Positions 1-5,442 of a stretch of 6,788 nt of DNA are shown here, in pieces. The notes beneath the pieces are model-generated. The model was given only the letters and a program-made list of their open reading frames with translations, made no database searches and was not told where the DNA came from. Source of the DNA: Promethearchaeia archaeon (lineage in GTDB: Archaea > Asgardarchaeota > Lokiarchaeia > Sigyniarchaeales > SOKP01); NCBI GenBank assembly GCA_029856375.1, contig JAHQWX010000098.1:1-6788 (forward strand), given 5' to 3'. The translations under genes and the position numbers were made by a program. Position 1 is the first letter of the stretch, and every line of letters starts with the position of its first letter.

Positions 1-585
1 TATATCGTAGCGCAATTTGACCCAGACGGCTATAATATTGTTAAAAACTACATTAGCGACATGGGATCATTTAATCACACGCCAATCCCTTATTTTCTTG
101 ACTTTGGGAATATGATCTCGTCGGTTTTATTAATTCCTTGTGCTTTTTACTTAGAAAAGCAATTAGCCCCTCTTCCCAAGAAGATCGAAGAAATAGAAAA
201 TATCTCACGCACGAGATTGCGTCTTGGGAGTCTTGGCTTGATTTGGATGCTAATTGGGTTGGTAGGAATGTGGGGGACAGGATTTTTTTCGGAAGATCGC
301 ACAACTGAATTGGGTTTACATTGGACATTTACAATTGTTGTTTTCGGGGGATTTGCCATGACAGGGTACTTCTACGGGTTATTAATAGCGTTTTACGATA
401 CATACATTCCTAAATTACTTGGAATTTACATGATTTTTGGTCCAAGTATAATAGCGATAATATTATTCTCCCAAGGTTTTCAGCCTTTACACGAATGGAT
501 TATGTTTTTTTCGCTTTTCGCGTGGATAATACCAGTTGGTCTATACTCACTCAAGCAAATAAATTTAGAATTCTCGTCCAAATAA
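1..585 (+). CDS. DUF998-family integral membrane protein, 5' partial
   Basis: The reading frame is open from base 1 and ends with TAA at 583-585, giving 194 visible residues. An ATG at 61 exists, but the 20 codons before it encode family-like sequence (…NYISDMGSFNHTP…), matching the ISDLG-type motif of DUF998 proteins. The true start therefore lies outside the window. Counting from the first visible residue, about five hydrophobic segments are seen near 33-53, 76-97, 106-131, 139-160 and 163-185. A charged cytoplasmic-type loop (about 54-74) lies between the first two. His107 and His164 sit at membrane edges. DUF998 proteins are small multi-pass membrane proteins of unknown function that are abundant in archaea. 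No catalytic role can be assigned. It runs co-directionally with the downstream PrpD-like gene, but the 133-nt gap with T-runs argues against tight operon coupling. Family call fairly confident; function unknown. Confidence 0.75.
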   Translation, partial: YIVAQFDPDGYNIVKNYISDMGSFNHTPIPYFLDFGNMISSVLLIPCAFYLEKQLAPLPKKIEEIENISRTRLRLGSLGLIWMLIGLVGMWGTGFFSEDRTTELGLHWTFTIVVFGGFAMTGYFYGLLIAFYDTYIPKLLGIYMIFGPSIIAIILFSQGFQPLHEWIMFFSLFAWIIPVGLYSLKQINLEFSSK

Positions 586-599
586 GATTAATAACTATA

Positions 600-635
600 T
601 TTTTATTTTTTTCATTTTGCGAATTTTTAGCAAAA
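600..635 (+). terminator. Candidate T-rich terminator with weak hairpin
   Basis: Fifteen bases after the DUF998 stop there is a run of T-tracts (600-604, 606-612, 615-618). Archaeal intrinsic termination relies on such U-tracts and does not need a strong hairpin. A small inverted repeat follows, TTTTGC (615-620) and GCAAAA (630-635), around a 9-nt loop. It is AT-rich and lies downstream of most of the T-tract, so it may be incidental. The call rests on position and composition only. Confidence 0.4.
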
Positions 636-667
636 ATAAACGAAGGAAGCTCTGGCTTTAATCACAT

Positions 668-714
668 TAATATAGTAAAATTTTTAAAAAAATGTAGAGA
701 ATTTTAAATGGAAG
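668..714 (+). promoter_or_regulatory. Possible promoter and RBS for the PrpD-like gene
   Basis: Two AT-rich TATA-like stretches precede the gene: TAATATAG at about 668-675 and TTTTTAAAA at 682-690. The first would place the transcript start near 697, leaving a leader of about 22 nt that contains GGAAG (710-714), a weak Shine-Dalgarno match 4 nt before the ATG at 719. The second would give a start near 712 and an almost leaderless mRNA. In this AT-rich gap neither TATA match is distinctive. The start at 719 is firm, because the frame meets a TAG at 695-697 with no other start codon between. Confidence 0.3.
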
Positions 715-718
715 ATTT

Positions 719-2047
719 ATGGAAATTACTAAAAAGTTAGCAGAATTTATCACATTGACAAGATTTGACGATTTTTCTGAAGAAGTCAAAAACGAGGCGA
801 AGTTATGCTTTTTAGACTGGTTAGGAGTTGCATTAGCCGGATCTAACGATAATGAGGTAAATAGTTTATTTGAAGTAATCGAACTTGTAGGCGGGAAAGA
901 ACAGGCAACAATTTTAGGTAAAAATATCAAAACATCCGTTTTAAATGCAACACTTTTGAATGGCATGAGTTCTCATGTATTAGATTTCGATGATACAAGC
1001 GTAGAATTTCTTGGTCATCCAAGTGTAACTATTTTTCCATGTTTACTAGCCTTATCAGAGTGGAAAGAAAAGAGTGGTAGGGAATTCCTTACGGCTTTTA
1101 TAATCGGATATGAAATAGGATGTAGAGTTGCATTAGGAGCAACAGCAAATCATTATCTTAAAGGTTGGCACGGAACATCTACAATTGGCCACTTTTCCTC
1201 TACTGCGGGTTCAGCAAAACTATTAAATCTTAATACCGAACAAATAGTACATGCATTAGGAATCGCAGGAACTCAAGCTGCAGGGATAAAAGCGGTTTTT
1301 GGAACTTCTTGTAAACCCTTTCACGCAGGGAAAGCAAGTTTCAATGGACTTTTATCAGCTCTCTTGGCCAAGAGGGGATTTTCTAGTGTTAATAATATCT
1401 TAGAGGGGGAAAAGTGTTTTTGGGATGTCTTTTCGAGTAGCTGTGTGCCCAGGAAAGCATTAAAAGATTTGGGAAGGAAATGGCATATATTAAAAAATCA
1501 ATATAAATTCCACGCTTCTTGCCACGCGACTCATGCGCCAATAGAAGGAGCGCTCAAGATTAAAAAAAAAAATAACATTGATCCCGTAAAAATTGATAAA
1601 ATTGAGATCCATGCGGCATCTCCAACTCTCGAGATTGCCGGTAAAAGAAAACCAAGAAGTGGTTTAGAAGGAAAGTTCAGTATACCTTATGCTGTTGCTA
1701 GTGCTCTCTTGAGGGAAGATACTGGGCTCGCAGTATTTAGTGATGAAATGGTAAATGATCCTCAAGTGATAAAATTAAGAGACAAAATTGAAATGATCCC
1801 CGATGAGAAAGTCCCTCTATTTAAAACAGAAATAATTTTTTATGTTGGAAATCAAAAATTCCAAGAAATACTAAATATTCTGCAAATATCTTTAGATTTT
1901 GACGAAAAAAAGAAGAAGATCCATAAAAAATTTACCTCAATATCGAATTCTTTTTTAAATAATGAAAAAATAAAGGAGATCGTTAGTAGGATTGAAAATT
2001 TAGAACAAGAGAAAAATATGATCGATTTAATTAATCTTTTGATTTAA
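719..2047 (+). CDS. MmgE/PrpD family protein (2-methylcitrate dehydratase-like)
   Basis: This 442-residue protein is full length for the MmgE/PrpD family, which includes 2-methylcitrate dehydratase PrpD and cis-aconitate decarboxylase. These cofactor-independent cytosolic enzymes act on tricarboxylate-type substrates. The helical N-terminal domain spans about 3-245. It has the signature LDFDDT (88-93) with His100-Pro-Ser, GYEIGCRVA (130-138), the Gly/His segment WHGTSTIGHFSSTAG (150-164) and KPFHAGKASFNG (199-210). The C-terminal domain has KFHASCHATHAP (263-274) and GKFSIPYAVASAL (318-330). Asp89, Thr93, His100, Lys199 and His272 are the likely active-site residues by analogy with cis-aconitate decarboxylase; exact equivalences were not aligned. 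The C-terminal tail is Lys-rich. An 11-A homopolymer (1562-1572) lies inside the gene. The family covers dehydratases, decarboxylases and epimerases, so the substrate is uncertain. No citrate-synthase-like or aconitase-like neighbour is visible. Confidence 0.9.
   Translation: MEITKKLAEFITLTRFDDFSEEVKNEAKLCFLDWLGVALAGSNDNEVNSLFEVIELVGGKEQATILGKNIKTSVLNATLLNGMSSHVLDFDDTSVEFLGHPSVTIFPCLLALSEWKEKSGREFLTAFIIGYEIGCRVALGATANHYLKGWHGTSTIGHFSSTAGSAKLLNLNTEQIVHALGIAGTQAAGIKAVFGTSCKPFHAGKASFNGLLSALLAKRGFSSVNNILEGEKCFWDVFSSSCVPRKALKDLGRKWHILKNQYKFHASCHATHAPIEGALKIKKKNNIDPVKIDKIEIHAASPTLEIAGKRKPRSGLEGKFSIPYAVASALLREDTGLAVFSDEMVNDPQVIKLRDKIEMIPDEKVPLFKTEIIFYVGNQKFQEILNILQISLDFDEKKKKIHKKFTSISNSFLNNEKIKEIVSRIENLEQEKNMIDLINLLI
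2044..2047. other. Convergent stop-codon overlap (TTAA)
   Basis: The palindrome TTAA provides the last three bases of the + strand PrpD-like gene (TAA, 2045-2047) and, read on the other strand, the TAA of tfrB (2046-2044). The convergent genes therefore overlap by 4 nt with no intergenic space. Any 3' end for either transcript must lie inside the opposite gene, so the two mRNAs are expected to overlap as antisense 3' tails. Confidence 0.9.
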
Positions 2048-3624
2048 TATTTGTAAGCATTTGCAAATAATCGATAAAAATCATAGATTTTAAATCCAAT
2101 ATCTTCGTCCTGTTCTTTCATCAAATTTAAAACTCTTTCAAAGGATATAATGCAGAAAGGACAATTCGATACTAATCCTTTTACGCCAAAATCCTTAGCA
2201 ACTTCAATTCTTCTTAGAGCTAAATCATCTGAAAGTTTTGGATAAGCAGAGCGCACACCGCCTCCACCACCGCAACACAAGCCCGATTTGGGAGCATCTA
2301 CTAATTCCAATCCTGGAATTTTGCTTAATAATTCGATATAAATTTCCTCCAACAATCCTGCTGCTTTAATGTGGCATGGATAATGATACATTATTTTTAG
2401 AGAGTTTTCATTTAAATCCTTTGTATTTAAATCTATCATTTTTGCCATATATTCACCAATATCATAAATTTCAAATTTAATTTGAATCCCATATTCTTTT
2501 GCTAGTTGGGGATAATCGTATCTAAAAGTGGAATTGCATCCCGAACAACTAGTGACAACATGTTTAATTCCCCTCTCAGCATATTCATTAAAAATGTTAA
2601 AATTTCGCTCAACAAAGGGTTTCATTGTATCTCTTTGGCCAGTTCTCATAAAAGGGGAACCACAACAAGTCTGTTTTTTAGGAAAATGGATAGCAACGCG
2701 ATTATTCTGAAAAATTTCAATAATTGCTTTACATGTGTCTTGTTGTCTCCTATTAATAATGCATCCAGTAAAAAGCACGACTTCTGATTGAGGAACTCCT
2801 TCAAACTCTTTAATATACTCTGGAAAAATGTCAAATGCAGGTGTGTTTTGAACAGGTACTACACCTCCTGTATTTAACACATTTTCTACTAATCTTCGAT
2901 GGCTTGGTAAAGGACCAATTCCTTCTTGCGCACATTTGTATCTCAACCATTCTACGATACCCCTTCTTATATCGATACCTTTTGGACAAGCAATCTCACA
3001 TTCTTGATCAATTGGACATTTGAATAATCCCAAATCTACTGCTTCTCGTAGTCTTCCATCGGGAGTATCCCATGGATCAGAGATGAAACGAGCGATCTTA
3101 ACTAATGAAGCAGGACCAACAAAAGTCCGATCAACATCAATGACATTACAGTCTGAATAACAAGCAGCACATAAAATGCAACTTTTTGCTTCCATAGTTT
3201 TTAAAAATTCGTTCATATTCGTCACTCGAGGTTTTTTCTCGTCTTTTATATAATTAGTGATACGCCATGGACGAACACAACTTATTCCATGAAAAAAAGG
3301 TTCAAGATCAACAACAAGATCCTTTATTATTGGTAAATGATCTAATGGTTCGATAAGAATATAATCATTATTTAAAATATCTAATATATGAGTTTTGCAC
3401 GCTAATTTAGAGATTTTGTTTATCCGCATTGCACAAGATCCACAAGCTCCTTCTCTACAAGATCTCCGAAATGAAAGATTCTTACTTAGTTTTTCCTTAA
3501 TGTATATTAATCCATCCAGAACGGTTGTTTCTTTTTCAGCATTAACTTCAAAAATTTCAAAGCGAGGCTTAGGATCTTTACTTGGATCAAATCTAAATAT
3601 TTTAAATTTAACTAAAATGGTCAT
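2044..3624 (-). CDS. tfrB: Thiol:fumarate reductase iron-sulfur subunit TfrB (FrdB-HdrB fusion)
   Basis: This 526-residue protein fuses an FrdB/SdhB module to an HdrB-like module, as in methanogen TfrB, where fumarate reduction is coupled to oxidation of coenzymes M and B. Residues 1-110 form a [2Fe-2S] ferredoxin domain with Cys56, 61, 64 and 76. Residues about 140-225 carry the two further FeS sites: C149-xx-C-xx-C-xxx-C159 and C203-x5-C209-xxx-C213-Pro. The C-terminal half has two complete CCG motifs, C288-x31-CC-x38-CxxC (360/363) and C417-x32-CC-x36-CxxC (488/491). In HdrB such motifs bind two non-cubane [4Fe-4S] clusters at a heterodisulfide site. No membrane segment is seen, so it should be cytosolic with TfrA. 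Asp206 occupies the position that is non-cysteine in 3Fe-4S enzymes. The ATG is the only option, since TGA directly precedes it in frame. Whether the thiols are CoM/CoB or others is unknown. Confidence 0.9.
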   Translation of the reverse strand: MTILVKFKIFRFDPSKDPKPRFEIFEVNAEKETTVLDGLIYIKEKLSKNLSFRRSCREGACGSCAMRINKISKLACKTHILDILNNDYILIEPLDHLPIIKDLVVDLEPFFHGISCVRPWRITNYIKDEKKPRVTNMNEFLKTMEAKSCILCAACYSDCNVIDVDRTFVGPASLVKIARFISDPWDTPDGRLREAVDLGLFKCPIDQECEIACPKGIDIRRGIVEWLRYKCAQEGIGPLPSHRRLVENVLNTGGVVPVQNTPAFDIFPEYIKEFEGVPQSEVVLFTGCIINRRQQDTCKAIIEIFQNNRVAIHFPKKQTCCGSPFMRTGQRDTMKPFVERNFNIFNEYAERGIKHVVTSCSGCNSTFRYDYPQLAKEYGIQIKFEIYDIGEYMAKMIDLNTKDLNENSLKIMYHYPCHIKAAGLLEEIYIELLSKIPGLELVDAPKSGLCCGGGGGVRSAYPKLSDDLALRRIEVAKDFGVKGLVSNCPFCIISFERVLNLMKEQDEDIGFKIYDFYRLFANAYKY

Positions 3625-3632
3625 TCACCTCA
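3625..3632 (-). promoter_or_regulatory. RBS of tfrB overlapping the tfrA stop codon
   Basis: On the minus strand the junction reads TGAGGTGAATG. The leading TGA (3632-3630) ends tfrA, GAGGTGA (3631-3625) complements the archaeal 16S 3' end, and ATG begins tfrB at 3624. Only 5 nt separate the two coding regions. The purine-rich site lies unusually close to the start codon. The arrangement implies that a ribosome finishing tfrA reinitiates on tfrB, giving coupled, near-stoichiometric subunits. Confidence 0.75.
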
Positions 3633-5330
3633 GTATTCCCTCGCTTTTGGAGGAAAACGAGTAATTACCACATCTTCAAAAGATAAGATCGGTGAGTTTT
3701 CTCCATTATAATTAAAAATACTATGTTTTAACCAATTTTTATCATCTCGCTGTGGAAAATCTTCTCGATAGTGCGCTCCACGATGTTCTTTTCGATTTAA
3801 AGCACCTAGTACAATACATTCTGATAAATCAATTAAATTTTTTAGCTCCAAGGCATAAATTAGAGCGGTATTGAAAATTTTACTATCATCTCCAATATCA
3901 ATTTCTTTAAATTTACTTTTTAATTCAATTATTTTTTTTAATGCTGTTTCCAATCCCTCCTTATTTCGAAAGAGCCCTACATTTTTCCACATCGTATGCT
4001 GCAGTTCTTGTCGTATAGCATTTACATCATAATGACCTTTTGCATTTCTTAGATTCACCAATTTTTGTTCTTCGCTTTCTGCTTGATCTCGAGGAAACTC
4101 AAGAAAATCAATTTTTCTAGCAAACTCAGTAGCACGAATGCCTGCTCGACGACCAAAAATTAAACATTCAGTTAATGCATTTGCCCCTTCTCTATTTGCT
4201 CCTTGGACACTTATACAGGCACATTCACCAGCGGCGTATAATCCTTTTATTGGAGTCTCTCCCCAAACATCGGTTTTAATTCCCCCCATTGTAAAATGTT
4301 CTCCCGGAATAACAGGGATTATTTCTTGATCTATGTCGATTAATGCATAAGTTTCAGCCAAATCGGCAAATGCATCAAATCTCTGCTTAAAAAAGGGGAT
4401 TTTCTGTCGTCTAAATCTTTTCCTCATTTGACGAAGATCTAATCCGATGTATGATCCCTCAATACCCCTTCCCTCATCTATTTCTCTCTGCATAGCTTGG
4501 CTAACTACATCTCTCGGAGCTATTTCTTTGAAGCGGGGAGCATATTTCTTCATAAATTGTTCTCCATTTGAATTCAATAGACGCCCTCCAATTACGCGAG
4601 CGGTTTCAGAGATTAATATCCCAGAGCCATAAAGAACAGTTGGATGAAATTGCACAAATTCCATATCTTTAAGAGGAGCTCCAGCCCTAAAAGCTATAGC
4701 AGTGCCATCTCCGGTGCAAATATGCGAATTGCTCGTGATAGCATATACTCTACCCCATCCACCCGTTGCAATAATAACAGATTTTGCTCTGAATCCATAG
4801 AACTCTCCACTTTTAATATCAATCGCTGTAATCCCTCTACAGACTCCATCTTTTATTAAAATTGATGTAATAAAAAATTCGTTGTAGAAAGTGGTTCGCC
4901 TTTTTAATAATTGTTCTTGAAGGGTACATACCAATTCTTGGGCCCATCCACTACTTACTATAGTAGCTGTTCTTGTTGTCATTCCCCCAGGGGAAGATCT
5001 TATGATTGTTCCATCCAAGTCGCGATGAAAAACAACTCCTATATCTTCTAAGTGAATTAATTCCGTAAATCCTTCTTGTGCCATTATTTCAACAGCGTCT
5101 TGATCGTTGAGATAGTCTCCGCCCTTTATTGTCTCGCGCATATACTCTTCGGGATCTTCTCCGGGGGCTGGTGAGATATGAATAGCTCCGGTTGCGCTCA
5201 CAGTATGAGATCTTACAGGATAAACTTTAGAAACAATTCCCACATCTACAAATTTACTGCATTCAATAGCTGCCCTAAGCCCAGCAAGACCAGCTCCAAT
5301 AATAATAACATCGTGAGTTTGGAATATCAA
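3630..5330 (-). CDS. tfrA: Thiol:fumarate reductase / succinate dehydrogenase flavoprotein subunit TfrA
   Basis: This 566-residue flavoprotein of the FrdA/SdhA family, usual length, carries out fumarate/succinate interconversion and passes electrons to or from TfrB. The N-terminal Rossmann FAD motif is GAGLAG (12-17), and IIATGGWGRVY (186-196) is the second FAD strand. RSHTVSATGAI (40-50) includes His42, which aligns with the His that binds FAD covalently in SdhA/FrdA. The catalytic set is intact: His229 in QFHPT, Arg273 in APRDVVS, His345 in EHFTMGG and Arg380 in GANREGAN. The C-terminal helical domain has the family signature HRGAHYREDFPQRDDKNWLKH (516-536). Translation starts at TTG (5330-5328). 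The frame is closed by TAA at 5357-5355 and no ATG or GTG lies between, so TTG is the only standard start near the FAD motif. It is first in the operon with tfrB. SdhA of a classical complex II is an alternative, but the fused partner and lack of anchor genes favour Tfr. Confidence 0.9.
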   Translation of the reverse strand: MIFQTHDVIIIGAGLAGLRAAIECSKFVDVGIVSKVYPVRSHTVSATGAIHISPAPGEDPEEYMRETIKGGDYLNDQDAVEIMAQEGFTELIHLEDIGVVFHRDLDGTIIRSSPGGMTTRTATIVSSGWAQELVCTLQEQLLKRRTTFYNEFFITSILIKDGVCRGITAIDIKSGEFYGFRAKSVIIATGGWGRVYAITSNSHICTGDGTAIAFRAGAPLKDMEFVQFHPTVLYGSGILISETARVIGGRLLNSNGEQFMKKYAPRFKEIAPRDVVSQAMQREIDEGRGIEGSYIGLDLRQMRKRFRRQKIPFFKQRFDAFADLAETYALIDIDQEIIPVIPGEHFTMGGIKTDVWGETPIKGLYAAGECACISVQGANREGANALTECLIFGRRAGIRATEFARKIDFLEFPRDQAESEEQKLVNLRNAKGHYDVNAIRQELQHTMWKNVGLFRNKEGLETALKKIIELKSKFKEIDIGDDSKIFNTALIYALELKNLIDLSECIVLGALNRKEHRGAHYREDFPQRDDKNWLKHSIFNYNGENSPILSFEDVVITRFPPKAREY

Positions 5331-5349
5331 TTTTAAAAGGAACTTAGAA

Positions 5350-5362
5350 TTTTTTTATATAG
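5350..5362 (-). promoter_or_regulatory. TATA box of the tfrAB operon
   Basis: The minus strand reads CTATATAAAAAAA from 5362 down to 5350, a strong match to the archaeal TATA box. Its centre (about 5357) lies 27 nt before the TTG start of tfrA at 5330. Archaeal transcription normally starts 25-27 nt from the TATA centre, so the mRNA should begin at or within a few bases of the start codon. That fits the absence of a Shine-Dalgarno sequence and suggests a leaderless or nearly leaderless transcript. Confidence 0.6.
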
Positions 5363-5376
5363 ATTTATTATAATCT
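5361..5376. promoter_or_regulatory. Inverted repeat AGATT-N6-AATCT between divergent promoters
   Basis: A perfect 5-bp inverted repeat, AGATT (5361-5365) and AATCT (5372-5376), sits between the two divergent TATA boxes and touches the upstream edge of the tfrA one. A related short palindrome, GATTAAATC, lies at 5404-5412 downstream of the rightward TATA box. Both could be half-sites for a regulator controlling both transcripts. In such AT-rich DNA short palindromes are common, so this is only a candidate operator. Confidence 0.25.
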
Positions 5377-5388
5377 TTGTTTAATATG

Positions 5389-5398
5389 TTTATAAATA
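5389..5398 (+). promoter_or_regulatory. TATA box of the divergent flavoprotein gene
   Basis: TTTATAAATA is a near-ideal archaeal TATA box. It predicts a transcript start around 5419-5421 and a leader of about 22-24 nt before the TTG start at 5443. No clear Shine-Dalgarno sequence is seen in that leader. The box lies about 28 nt from the oppositely oriented tfrA TATA box, so two pre-initiation complexes would sit close together and could compete or share regulators. Confidence 0.55.
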
Positions 5399-5442
5399 CT
5401 CTTGATTAAATCACCGAACAAATAGAATGGGTTTCTTACATC

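Noticed and set aside
61..585. ATG at 61 as the start of the first gene
   Set aside because: The frame is open back to base 1, and residues upstream of the ATG continue the DUF998-like sequence, so the gene is 5' truncated by the window edge.
615..635. TTTTGC/GCAAAA hairpin as a strong terminator or small RNA
   Set aside because: Stem of only 6 bp, mostly AT, and the T-tract precedes rather than follows it; kept only as part of a weak terminator candidate.
708..740. ATG at 708 as an alternative start for the PrpD-like gene
   Set aside because: It is in another frame and stops after ten codons; only the ATG at 719 leads into the family sequence.
667..966. Minus-strand 99-codon frame over the start of the PrpD-like gene
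   Set aside because: It is antisense to the conserved N-terminal domain of the PrpD-like protein and spans its promoter; no motif was recognised.
2506..3023. Several plus-strand open frames of 60-93 codons inside tfrB
   Set aside because: They lie opposite strongly conserved Cys-motif coding sequence, show no family motifs of their own and have no promoter or RBS context.
4138..4859. Plus-strand open frames inside tfrA
   Set aside because: They are antisense to the conserved FAD and active-site segments of TfrA, have low-complexity translations and no independent support.
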